From Streptomyces sp. NBC_01408 (GTDB lineage Bacteria > Actinomycetota > Actinomycetes > Streptomycetales > Streptomycetaceae): DNA of 64,000 bases. Shown here in pieces: positions 45,493 to 53,791 of this stretch (within the stretch, counting starts at the first letter, position 1; every line of letters starts with the position of its first letter). Below the pieces are notes generated by a model that had not been told where the DNA came from, searched no databases, and worked only from the letters and a program-made list of their open reading frames with translations. The translations under genes were made by a program, and so were the position numbers. The stretch covers positions 682,001-746,000 of the forward strand of contig NZ_JAPEPJ010000001.1 in assembly GCF_026340255.1 (NCBI RefSeq), in the 5' to 3' direction.

Positions 45493-46671
45493 TTACTTCG
45501 CAGCCGCGAGCTCGGCGGCCTTGTCGGCCGCGCCGTCCATGGTGTCCACGCGCTGGACCAGCGGGTGGTTGGCGTCCGAGAGGATCTTGCGACCCAGCTC
45601 GGCGTTGTTGCCGTCGAGACGGACGACCAGCGGCTTGGTGACCGCCTCGCCCCTGTCCTCGAGCAGCTTCAGGGCCTGGACGATGCCGTTGGCGACCTCG
45701 TCACAGGCGGTGATGCCACCGAAGACGTTGACGAAGACGGACTTGACGTCCGGGTCGCCGAGGATGATCTCGAGACCGTTGGCCATGACGGCGGCGGAGG
45801 CGCCACCACCGATGTCCAGGAAGTTGGCGGGCTTGACGCCGCCGTGGTTCTCGCCGGCGTACGCGACGACGTCGAGGGTGCTCATGACGAGACCCGCGCC
45901 GTTGCCGATGATGCCGACCTCACCGTCGAGCTTCACGTAGTTGAGGTTCTTCGCCTTGGCGGCGGCCTCGAGCGGGTTCGCGGACGCGTGGTCCACGAAC
46001 TCCTCGTGGCCCGGCTGGCGGAACTCGGCGTTCTCGTCGAGCGAGACCTTGCCGTCGAGCGCGATGACGCGGCCGCTGGCCACCTTCGCGAGCGGGTTGA
46101 CCTCGACGAGGAGCGCGTCCTCTTCGATGAAGGTCTTCCACAGGGTCACGAGGATCTCGGCGACCTGCTCGGCGACCTCGGCCGGGAACTTCGCCTGGGC
46201 GACGATCTCGCGGGCCTTCTCGATGGTCACGCCCTCGTTGGCGTTGACCGGGACCTTCGCGAGGGCCTCGGGGTTCTCCTCCGCGACGACCTCGATCTCG
46301 ACGCCGCCCTGCACCGAGGCCATGGCCAGGAAGGTGCGGTTGGTCCGGTCGAGGAGGTACGAGACGTAGTACTCCTCGAGGATCTCGGGAGCGGTCTCGG
46401 CGATCATCACCTTGTGGACCGTGTGGCCCTTGATGTCCATGCCGAGGATGTCCGTCGCCCGGGCGACGGCCTCGTCCGGGGTGGCGGCCAGCTTCACGCC
46501 ACCGGCCTTGCCGCGGCCGCCGACCTTCACCTGCGCCTTGACGACCGACTTGCCGCCCAGCCGCTCGGTGGCCTCGCGAGCCGCCTCAGGCGTGTCGATG
46601 ACTTCACCGGCCAGCACCGGTACACCGTGCTTGGCGAAGAGGTCCCTCGCCTGGTACTCGAACAGGTCCAC
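45493..46671 (-). CDS. sucC: Succinate--CoA ligase, beta subunit
   Basis: A 392-residue ATP-grasp subunit. The start [20 protein letters not shown], the [18 protein letters not shown] block, the nucleotide-binding [23 protein letters not shown] and the late [18 protein letters not shown] are all canonical. The start is GTG at 46671, preceded by AAGGGA. First gene of sucCD. The 290-bp region upstream (46672-46961) must hold its promoter; CGCGAATCACTGCGAATC forms a short direct repeat there, but I cannot assign boxes. Confidence 0.96.
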   Translation of the reverse strand: MDLFEYQARDLFAKHGVPVLAGEVIDTPEAAREATERLGGKSVVKAQVKVGGRGKAGGVKLAATPDEAVARATDILGMDIKGHTVHKVMIAETAPEILEEYYVSYLLDRTNRTFLAMASVQGGVEIEVVAEENPEALAKVPVNANEGVTIEKAREIVAQAKFPAEVAEQVAEILVTLWKTFIEEDALLVEVNPLAKVASGRVIALDGKVSLDENAEFRQPGHEEFVDHASANPLEAAAKAKNLNYVKLDGEVGIIGNGAGLVMSTLDVVAYAGENHGGVKPANFLDIGGGASAAVMANGLEIILGDPDVKSVFVNVFGGITACDEVANGIVQALKLLEDRGEAVTKPLVVRLDGNNAELGRKILSDANHPLVQRVDTMDGAADKAAELAAAK

Positions 46672-46961
46672 GCGCGTCCGTCCCTTGTCTTTTTTAAAGA
46701 TTCGCAGTGATTCGCGGTTGTCTGCTATCTGCGTGGGCGTGCCGCGGAGGGCAACGTGACGGCGCTGTCACAAGGAAGGCGCACACGGTGACCGTGGACG
46801 CGGCATGTCCGTCCCGCAGGTTATCCCCGTGGGACGTGCGACCCTAAATCGCAGATCACACCTGAGCGGTGATACCTGTCACAGAACGCCTCACGGTTGA
46901 GCTGGAAGTTCGTGCGATCAGCCCATTCACAGCGGCCCGTACGGGCGTGGGCGGGAGCCCG

Positions 46962-48326
46962 TCACGGGACCGGCAGGGGCCGCTTCTCCAGTGCCGCTGC
47001 CATCACCTCCGGGAACAGGTCGGGGGTGCAGGCGAAGGCCGGTGCGCCGAGCGCCGCGAGGGCGGCGGCGTGTTCCCGGTCGTAGGCGGGGGCGCCCTCG
47101 TCGGACAGGGCCAGCAGGGTCACGAACTCGACCCCCGCCCCCTTCATCGCGGCGACCCGCTTGAGCATCTCGTTGCGTATGCCGCCCTCGTAAAGATCAC
47201 TGATGAGGACGACGACGGTGTCGGCGGGCCGGGTGATCTTCGACTGGCAGTAGGCGAGGGCGCGGTTGATGTCGGTGCCGCCGCCCAGCTGGGTGCCGAA
47301 GAGTACGTCCACCGGATCGTCCAGCTGGTCCGTCAGGTCGACGACCGCGGTGTCGAAGACGACGAGGCGGGTGGCGATCGAGCGCATGGAGGCGAGGACT
47401 GCGCCGAAGACGGAGGCGTAGACGACGGAGGCCGCCATCGAACCGGACTGGTCGATGCAGAGGATCACCTCCTTCTTCACCGACTGGGCCGCCCGGCCGT
47501 ATCCGATCAGCCGTTCGGGGACGACGGTGCGGTACTCGGGCAGGTAGTTCTTGAGATTGGCCCGGATCGTCCGGTCCCAGTCGATGTCGTGGTGGCGGGG
47601 TCGGCTGATCCGGGCGGACCGGTCGAGGGCTCCGGTGAGCGTGGCCCGGGTGCGGGTCGCGAGCCGCTTCTCCAACTGTTCTACGACCTTGCGGACCACG
47701 GCCCGCGCGGTCTCCTTCGTCGTCTCCGGCATCGCCTTGTTCAAGGAGAGCAGGGTGCCGACCAGGTGGACGTCGGGCTCGACGGCCTCCAGCATCTCCG
47801 GTTCCAGCAGCAGGGCGGACAGGCCGAGCCGCTCGATGGCGTCCCGCTGCATGACCTGGACGACCGAGCTGGGGAAGTACGTACGGATGTCCCCGAGCCA
47901 GCGGGCCACGTGGGGCGCCGAGCCGCCGAGCCCCGCCGACCGCTCCCCCGAGGCCTTGCGGGAGCCGCCCGAACCGGCCCCGCCGTAGAGCGCGCCGAGC
48001 GCGGCGTCCATGGCCGCGTCCCGCCCGGTCAGCGCGCACCCCGTCCCGTCGGCCTCTCCCCCGCCGAGCACCATCCGCCACCGCCGCAGCCGGTCGCCGC
48101 CCGCGGTGTCCGCGGCGCCACCCCCGTCGCTGCCGTTCCTCTCCGGTCCCTCACCGGCCGGGGCCGGGCCGCCGCCGTCCCGGGAGGCGTCCCGCCGGGC
48201 TGCGCCGCCCGGGGTCGCCGCGCCGCGCAGCCCGGCGACCGGCGCCGTGGCGGGCGCGGGTGCCCCGCCGGACGCACTGCCGTCGGCTGCCTCACGGAGC
48301 ACCGCCGCGTTGTCCGTGCTCGTCAT
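46962..48326 (-). CDS. VWA domain protein of the YehLMPQ-like locus
   Basis: A 454-residue protein related in context and architecture to E. coli YehP. A disordered Gly/Ala-rich N-terminus (~80 residues) precedes a helical part (VARWLGDIRTYFPSSVVQVM ... KNYLPEYRTVVPERLIGYGR). The von Willebrand A domain starts near residue 285 with the MIDAS motif DQSGSM (292-297) and later GGGTDINRAL and LISDLYEGG, so metal binding should be intact. VWA proteins next to MoxR AAA+ ATPases usually act as target-binding co-chaperones. It lies 264 bp after the DUF5682 gene, same strand. Confidence 0.88.
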   Translation of the reverse strand: MTSTDNAAVLREAADGSASGGAPAPATAPVAGLRGAATPGGAARRDASRDGGGPAPAGEGPERNGSDGGGAADTAGGDRLRRWRMVLGGGEADGTGCALTGRDAAMDAALGALYGGAGSGGSRKASGERSAGLGGSAPHVARWLGDIRTYFPSSVVQVMQRDAIERLGLSALLLEPEMLEAVEPDVHLVGTLLSLNKAMPETTKETARAVVRKVVEQLEKRLATRTRATLTGALDRSARISRPRHHDIDWDRTIRANLKNYLPEYRTVVPERLIGYGRAAQSVKKEVILCIDQSGSMAASVVYASVFGAVLASMRSIATRLVVFDTAVVDLTDQLDDPVDVLFGTQLGGGTDINRALAYCQSKITRPADTVVVLISDLYEGGIRNEMLKRVAAMKGAGVEFVTLLALSDEGAPAYDREHAAALAALGAPAFACTPDLFPEVMAAALEKRPLPVP

Positions 48327-48590
48327 CTGTCCGTCCCCCTTGGTACTCGTCGCACTCGTCGCACTCGTCGTGTTCGCCGGCCTTCACCGCCGGTGCCTCC
48401 GGCGGACCAGCCGCCCTCTTCACACGCCGCCCTCGTCACACCCCGCCGGCCTGGCCGTGGCCCGCCAGGCGGACGGTCCCGGCCCGCTCCCCTGCGGGGC
48501 GGCTCGCGACCGTCGCCGTCGTACCTGGACGCCGGCCCCGCGGCGGGACCGCCGGGACCGCCGGGACGGCTGTCTGCCCGGACCGGCCCG

Positions 48591-50924
48591 TCACACGAGC
48601 GCGGCGACCTCGGGCGCCACCGTCTCGGACGGCGGCCCGGCGAGCAGCAGCCGGACCAGTGCCACCACCGCGTCCGCCCGGTCCTGGTCCAGCTCCGGGG
48701 CGAACCCCTCGGGTGCCGAACCGGGGCCGGCCGCTGCGGCTGCTCCGCCCGGGCCCCGGCGGACCAGCTCGCCCAGCGTCCGCTTCACCCCCGGCTCGTA
48801 CGCCCCGAAGGTCCTGCGCAGCAAGGGCAGTACGTCGGTGAAGGCGCGCTCCGGCACGCCCACGAGCCAGGCGTCGATCAGGCCCAGCAGCCGCTCGTCG
48901 TGGACGAGCAGCGTGCCGCCGCCCGAACTGCCTCCCGCGAAGCCCTCGATCCAGCCCGCCGCGTCGGCCGGGGAGGCCGCCGGGGACAGGGCGAGCCCCA
49001 TCAGCCGGGCCGTCTCCTCGGCCGGCAGCCGCCCTTCGTCGAGCAGCAGCCGGGCCGCCCGGCCGCGGATCAGGCCGGGTACCGCGTCCCGCCCGGCCAG
49101 TGTCCGCAGCACCGCGGACCAGCGCTCCCGCAGCCCTTCCTGGGCGTCCGACAGCAGGGCGACCGCACCGTGCACCCCGTCCACGTGGCCGCGCAGCTCC
49201 GCCGCCGCCTCGGCGTCCAGGCCGACGGAGCAGGCGGGCGGCAGCGCCACGCATATCCGTTCGGCGAGCCCGGCCGCCACCGTGCCCAGGGCCGCCGCGT
49301 CGGTGCCGCGGACGTCCCCGTAGCGCAGCGATCGGGCCAGCGCGGGCAGGGCCTTGGCGAGCCGCGCCACATCGGTGTCCAGCGCGGCCCGGTCCGCGAG
49401 GGCCCGCAGCACCGCGGGCAGCGCCTCGGACAGTCCGGCCAGCAGGCACCGCTCGGCCAGGGCGGTCACCTCGCCCAGTTCCTCGGCTCCCGCGGCGTCG
49501 GCCTCGGCCTTGGCGGTGGCCGCCGCGAGGACGGTGGTGCCCCAGATGCCGGCCTCGGCGACCCGCACGGACAGCTCCGGCTCCCAGCGCAGCCGCCAGG
49601 TCTCGCGGAAGGTGCCGGTGCTGCCCCGTGAGGCGGTGGGGGTACCCCATTCGATGCCGAGCAGCCGCAGCCGGTGCAGCAGCAGCGACTTCGCCGTGTC
49701 GGTGTCCTTGCGCAGGTCGAGTTCGAGCTCGCGGTCCTGTGCCTCGGCCTTGAGCCGCAGGGAGCGCTGTTGGCGGGTCAGGTCGCGCTGGAGCGGTACG
49801 ACGGGCGCCGCGTCGGGGACCTCGCCGAGCACGTCGCCGACGACCAGGCGGTCCTCGATCAGCGCGAGCGGTATGTCGGAGCCGTCGCACATCACCGCCC
49901 GGACCGCTTCCAGGGTCTCCGTCAGCCCGGGCAGCGGTCTCCCGCGCATCGCGGCCAGGGTGTCGGCCAGCCGGACCGCCTCGATGACGTGTGCCGAGGA
50001 GACCTGCCGGTCCTCCTGCCTGAGCAGGCCGGCGACCTTGGTCAGCCACCGTTCCACGGGCCGGTCCCGGGCCGCGAAGAGGTGTGCGTACCAGCCGGGC
50101 GAGGTGATTCCCGCGCCGTAGCCCCCGGCCCGGGCGAGCCTGCGGTGGGTCCAGGGCACCCAGGTGGTCTCCACCTTGACCTTGGGCAGCCCGGTGAGCA
50201 GGGCCTTGTCCGCGGCCACGATGGTCTTGGCCCGCAGCGCCGGAACGTGCCAGGCGCCGCACACCACGGCGTAGGCGTCGCCGAACTCCCTGCGGGCGGC
50301 CCGCATCCGCTGCCGCATGTACGCCTCGCGCACCAGGTCACGGGCGTGGCCGCCGTCCCCGTACGTCTCGCGCAGGGCTCCCATGGCCTCGCCGAGCGCC
50401 TCGAACGCGCCGAGCGCGGACTGGCCCGCGCCGCCGGCGCCCCGGTGTTCGACCACGTCCTCCCACCAGCGCTCGGGGTCGTCGTACCCGGCGGTCTCGG
50501 CCAGCACCGCGAGGGGGTCCACCCGTACGGGACCGGCCGCGTCCGCGTCCCCGTCCGGATCCGGGTCCCCCGCCCCGGCCCCGGCCCCGGCCCCGGCCAG
50601 GGAGTGGGCGGCCGGGAGGTCGATGAACCGCACCGGTACGCCGGCCTCCTGGGCCCAGCGGATCGCGACCCACTCCGGGGAGAAGTCGGCCAGCGGCCAG
50701 AAGGCGGCGCGGCCGGGGTCGTCCGCGGCGTGCGCGAGCAGCGCCACGGGGGGCCGCATCCCTGGATCGGCGGCCAGTGCGATCAGCGCGTCCCCCTCGG
50801 GCGGCCCCTCGACGAGGACGGCGGCGGGCCGGGCCGCGTCCAGGGCGGCCCGCACGGCGCGGGCCGAGCCGGGCCCGTGGTGCCGTACGCCCAGCAGGAG
50901 GGGCCCCTGCGCGCGGGGGCTCAT
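48591..50924 (-). CDS. DUF5682 family protein (YehM-like)
   Basis: A 777-residue protein. The N-terminal ~270 residues recall the TIKI/EreA/ChaN-type fold: GVRHHGPGSARAVRAAL at the start, VLVEGPPEGD, then FSPEWVAIRWAQEAGVPVRF + IDLP, and a closing YAVVCGAWHVPALRA, giving spaced His and Glu residues as in that superfamily. This similarity is my reading, not a search. The rest is a long helical, Ala/Leu-rich region. The ATG overlaps the TGA of the MoxR gene as ATGA, so they are coupled. The family is known mainly from its fixed neighbourhood with MoxR, VWA and SWIM genes. Confidence 0.88.
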   Translation of the reverse strand: MSPRAQGPLLLGVRHHGPGSARAVRAALDAARPAAVLVEGPPEGDALIALAADPGMRPPVALLAHAADDPGRAAFWPLADFSPEWVAIRWAQEAGVPVRFIDLPAAHSLAGAGAGAGAGDPDPDGDADAAGPVRVDPLAVLAETAGYDDPERWWEDVVEHRGAGGAGQSALGAFEALGEAMGALRETYGDGGHARDLVREAYMRQRMRAARREFGDAYAVVCGAWHVPALRAKTIVAADKALLTGLPKVKVETTWVPWTHRRLARAGGYGAGITSPGWYAHLFAARDRPVERWLTKVAGLLRQEDRQVSSAHVIEAVRLADTLAAMRGRPLPGLTETLEAVRAVMCDGSDIPLALIEDRLVVGDVLGEVPDAAPVVPLQRDLTRQQRSLRLKAEAQDRELELDLRKDTDTAKSLLLHRLRLLGIEWGTPTASRGSTGTFRETWRLRWEPELSVRVAEAGIWGTTVLAAATAKAEADAAGAEELGEVTALAERCLLAGLSEALPAVLRALADRAALDTDVARLAKALPALARSLRYGDVRGTDAAALGTVAAGLAERICVALPPACSVGLDAEAAAELRGHVDGVHGAVALLSDAQEGLRERWSAVLRTLAGRDAVPGLIRGRAARLLLDEGRLPAEETARLMGLALSPAASPADAAGWIEGFAGGSSGGGTLLVHDERLLGLIDAWLVGVPERAFTDVLPLLRRTFGAYEPGVKRTLGELVRRGPGGAAAAAGPGSAPEGFAPELDQDRADAVVALVRLLLAGPPSETVAPEVAALV

Positions 50925-52027
50925 ACCGTCACCTCCCGGCAGGCGCGGTAGAAGTCCTTCCAGCCGTCCCGCTCGCGGACCACGGCCTCGAGGTACTCCT
51001 GCCAGACGACCTTGTCGGCGGCCGGGTCGCGGACGACGGCGCCGAGGATGCCCGCGGCCACGTCGGAGGGGCGCAGCACGCCGTCGCCGAAGTGGGCGGC
51101 GAGGGCGAGGCCGCCGGTGACGACCGAGATGGCCTCGGCGGTGGAGAGGGTGCCGCTGGGCGACTTCACCTTGGTCCGGCCGTCGCCGGTGACCCCGTCG
51201 CGCAGCTCGCGGAAGACGGTGACGACGCGGCGGATCTCCTCCAGGCCCTCGGGCGCGGCCGGCAGGTCGAGCGCGCGGCCCATCTGGTCGACGCGGCGGG
51301 CGACGATGTCGACCTCGGCGTCGGCGGTGGCGGGCAGCGGCAGGACGACGGTGTTGAAGCGGCGGCGCAGCGCGCTGGAGAGCTCGTTGACCCCGCGGTC
51401 GCGGTCGTTGGCGGTGGCGATGAGGTTGAAGCCGCGCACGGCCTGCACTTCTTGGCCCAGTTCCGGTATCGGGAGGGTCTTTTCGGACAGGACGGTGATG
51501 AGGGTGTCCTGGACGTCGGCGGGGATGCGGGTGAGCTCTTCGACGCGGGCGGTCATGCCGTCGGCCATGGCCCGCATGACGGGGCTGGGGACGAGGGCCT
51601 CGCGGCTGGGTCCGTGGGCGAGCAGCCGGGCGTAGTTCCAGCCGTACCGGATGGCTTCCTCGGGGGTGCCGGCGGTGCCCTGCACGAGGAGGGTGGAGTC
51701 GCCGCTGACGGCGGCGGCGAGGTGTTCGGACACCCAGGTCTTGGCGGTGCCGGGGACGCCGAGCAGGAGCAGGGCGCGGTCGGTGGCGAGGGTGGTGACG
51801 GCGACTTCGACGATGCGGCGCGGTCCCACGTACTTGGGTGTGATCACGGTGCCGTCGGGGAGTTCGCCGCCGAGCAGGTAGGTGGCGACGGCCCACGGGG
51901 AGAGCTTCCAGCGGGTCGGGCGGGGCCGGTCGTCGGCGTCCGCCAGGGCTTTCAGTTCTTGCGCGAAGGCGTCTTCGGCGTGCGGTCGCAGGGCCTCGGT
52001 GCCGGTGTTGTTCTCGGGCGTGGTCAT
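50921..52027 (-). CDS. MoxR-like AAA+ ATPase (YehL subfamily)
   Basis: A 368-residue AAA+ protein. Walker A is GVPGTAKTW (90-98). The Walker B position reads RVEELTR (161-167) rather than the usual hhhhDE, with Glu in place of the Asp; I recall similar EE-type sequences in the YehL branch. Sensor 1 is ATAND (204-208) and the arginine-finger region SSALRRRF (217-224). SEKTLPIPELGQEVQ between them is typical of the branch. Strong ribosome-binding site GGAGGGGG before the ATG. It heads the operon MoxR-DUF5682-VWA and is divergent from the SWIM gene. MoxR ATPases act as chaperones in complex assembly or cofactor insertion. Confidence 0.92.
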   Translation of the reverse strand: MTTPENNTGTEALRPHAEDAFAQELKALADADDRPRPTRWKLSPWAVATYLLGGELPDGTVITPKYVGPRRIVEVAVTTLATDRALLLLGVPGTAKTWVSEHLAAAVSGDSTLLVQGTAGTPEEAIRYGWNYARLLAHGPSREALVPSPVMRAMADGMTARVEELTRIPADVQDTLITVLSEKTLPIPELGQEVQAVRGFNLIATANDRDRGVNELSSALRRRFNTVVLPLPATADAEVDIVARRVDQMGRALDLPAAPEGLEEIRRVVTVFRELRDGVTGDGRTKVKSPSGTLSTAEAISVVTGGLALAAHFGDGVLRPSDVAAGILGAVVRDPAADKVVWQEYLEAVVRERDGWKDFYRACREVTV

Positions 52028-52084
52028 GGTCCCCCTCCAATGCTCGGCAGCCGCTCCCGACTGCTGATCCCACGGTGCACCACG

Positions 52085-52142
52085 CCACTGACAACGGGCC
52101 CTGTCCATAGTGTTGTTGCAGGTCAGAGCGATTGTCAGTGGG
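52085..52142. promoter_or_regulatory. Inverted repeat CCACTGACAA / TTGTCAGTGG in the divergent MoxR-SWIM promoter region
   Basis: Two perfect 10-bp inverted arms (52085-52094 and 52133-52142) lie 38 bp apart in the 134-bp region between the divergent genes. They could bind a dimeric regulator controlling both sides. A TACGGT -10-like box lies at 52149-52154, 7 bp before the SWIM ATG. Confidence 0.5.
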
Positions 52143-52161
52143 GGTCTCTACGGTGGGACAC

Positions 52162-53499
52162 ATGACTGAGCAGGGGGTCCGCTGGACAGCGGAACAAGTA
52201 CTGGCTCTGGCTCCTGACGATGCCTCACGCAAGGCGGGAAGCAGACTCGGAGGGGCGGGGCCCTGGTCGCAGATCGGAGGTTCCGCTTCCGGTTCGCTGT
52301 GGGGTTTGTGCAAGGGCAGTGGCAGTACGCCGTACCGGACGGTCGTGGACCTGGCCGGACCGGCGTACAAGTGCTCCTGCCCGAGCCGGAAGTTCCCGTG
52401 CAAGCACGCCCTGGGGCTGCTGCTGCTCTGGTCCGCCGAGGGGGTCGGCGAGCCGGGCGAGGCGCCGGAGTGGGCCGCGCAGTGGCTGGCGGACCGCGCG
52501 GCGAAGGCCGTGCGTCCGGCCGCCGGGGCGGGCCGGCCGGTGGACGAGGAGGGGGCCCGGCGGCGATCCGAGCGGCGGGCTGCCCGAATCGGCGCGGGCG
52601 TCACCGAGTTGGAGCAGCGGCTCGCCGATCTGCTGCGCGGCGGCCTCGCGGGCCAGGAGCAGGCGGGGTACGCGGCGTGGGAGGAGACCGCCGCCCGGAT
52701 GGTCGATGCCCAGGCGCCCGGACTGGCCGGGCGGGTACGGGAGTTGGGGGCGATACCCAGTTGCGGCCCCGGCTGGCCCGCCCGGATGCTGGAGGAGGCG
52801 GCGCTGCTGCACCTGCTGGACCGGGCCTGGCTGGGCGTGGCCGGGCTGCCCGATGCCCTGGCGGCGACCGTCCGCGGCAGGGTGGGACTGCCGGCCTCCG
52901 GGGAGGGGGAGGCCGTACGGGACCGCTGGCTGGTGCTCGCCCAGTACGACTCGGTGTCACCGGACGGCCGGCTCACCACCCGCCGGATATGGCTGCGCGG
53001 GCTGGCGGGCGGACGTCCCGCTCTGGTGCTGGACTTCGGACCGCCCGGGCGGCCACCGGGGCTGGCGCTGCCGGTGGGGCTGGTGCTGGAGGCGGAGGCC
53101 CGCTTCCGGCCCGGGTCGGCGGGGCTGCGGGCGGACCTCGGAGAGAGGTTCTCGGCGGCCGAGCCGTGCCGGGAGGTACCGGCGGGGGTGAGCACCGGGG
53201 CCGCACTGGAGGCCTACGGGGCGGCGCTGCGGGAGGACCCGTGGCTGGAGTCCTGGCCGGTGGTGCTCGGGCCGGTGATCCCGGTTCCGGGTGAGCTGGG
53301 CTGGCAACTGGCCGACGCGGAGGGCACTTCCGCCCTGCCGGTCACCCTCGCGGGTGGCCGCTCGCACTCGGGGCTGTGGCAGCTGGCCGCGTTGTCGGGC
53401 GGGGGCCCGGTGACGGTGTTCGGCGAATGCGGCCACCGCGGCTTCACGCCGCTGACGGCCTGGCAGCCGGACTCGCCCGAGCCGGTCGCCCTGGTCTGA
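52162..53499 (+). CDS. SWIM zinc finger protein (YehQ-like)
   Basis: A 445-residue protein with a SWIM-type zinc finger at residues 71-82: Cys71, Cys73, Cys80 and His82 in CSCPSRKFPCKH (CxCx6CxH). The flanking N-terminus (ALAPDDASRKAGSRLGG and the GSGSTPYRTVVDL strand) matches the family's lead-in. The remaining 350 residues are mainly helical, then beta-rich, with no named domain (SVSPDGRLTTRRIWLRGL, GPVIPVPGELGWQLADAEGT). SWIM domains bind DNA or proteins. ATG 52162 is the likely start. It opens the rightward arm of the locus; DUF5691 follows after 292 bp. Confidence 0.9.
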   Translation: MTEQGVRWTAEQVLALAPDDASRKAGSRLGGAGPWSQIGGSASGSLWGLCKGSGSTPYRTVVDLAGPAYKCSCPSRKFPCKHALGLLLLWSAEGVGEPGEAPEWAAQWLADRAAKAVRPAAGAGRPVDEEGARRRSERRAARIGAGVTELEQRLADLLRGGLAGQEQAGYAAWEETAARMVDAQAPGLAGRVRELGAIPSCGPGWPARMLEEAALLHLLDRAWLGVAGLPDALAATVRGRVGLPASGEGEAVRDRWLVLAQYDSVSPDGRLTTRRIWLRGLAGGRPALVLDFGPPGRPPGLALPVGLVLEAEARFRPGSAGLRADLGERFSAAEPCREVPAGVSTGAALEAYGAALREDPWLESWPVVLGPVIPVPGELGWQLADAEGTSALPVTLAGGRSHSGLWQLAALSGGGPVTVFGECGHRGFTPLTAWQPDSPEPVALV

Positions 53500-53668
53500 G
53501 CCGGGCCGGAAATCAAGGAGATCGCTGGGGGCCTGGGGGCCCGTATGCCGTCCGGCGAGGACGGCGGAGGGGGACGGGGAGGACGCGGCGGCGCGGGGGC
53601 GCCGACGTGTGACGACAAGGAGCCGGGGGGGCTTTTGTGGACGACAACCACGCCAGTTGAGAGCAGTT

Positions 53669-53701
53669 GGTCCTGTCCGGCCTGACCGGCCGGACAGGAC
53701 C
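53669..53701 (+). terminator. Hairpin between the SWIM and DUF5691 genes
   Basis: GGTCCTGTCCGGCC, a 5-nt loop and GGCCGGACAGGACC form a perfect 14-bp stem. It suggests partial or full separation of the two genes' transcripts. The rest of 53500-53791 shows nothing credible beyond a 7-codon open frame at 53638. Confidence 0.8.
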
Positions 53702-53791
53702 CGTACGGGGCATCGACAGCTCCGGTCCCGCAGAGGGGGCGGGACCGGAGCCCGGTCCTCGACCGAGGACGAGTGACGAGGGAGGGGCCTG

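Noticed and set aside
48591..53195. Single 1534-codon minus-strand open frame
   Set aside because: Only its 3' half (start 50924) codes, for DUF5682. The rest is an out-of-frame shadow of the MoxR gene and antisense to the SWIM gene, kept open by high GC.
53638..53661. Seven-codon leader peptide before DUF5691
   Set aside because: GTG GAC GAC AAC CAC GCC AGT TGA follows an AAGGAG, but there is no regulatory codon run and a terminator hairpin lies right after; too short to support.
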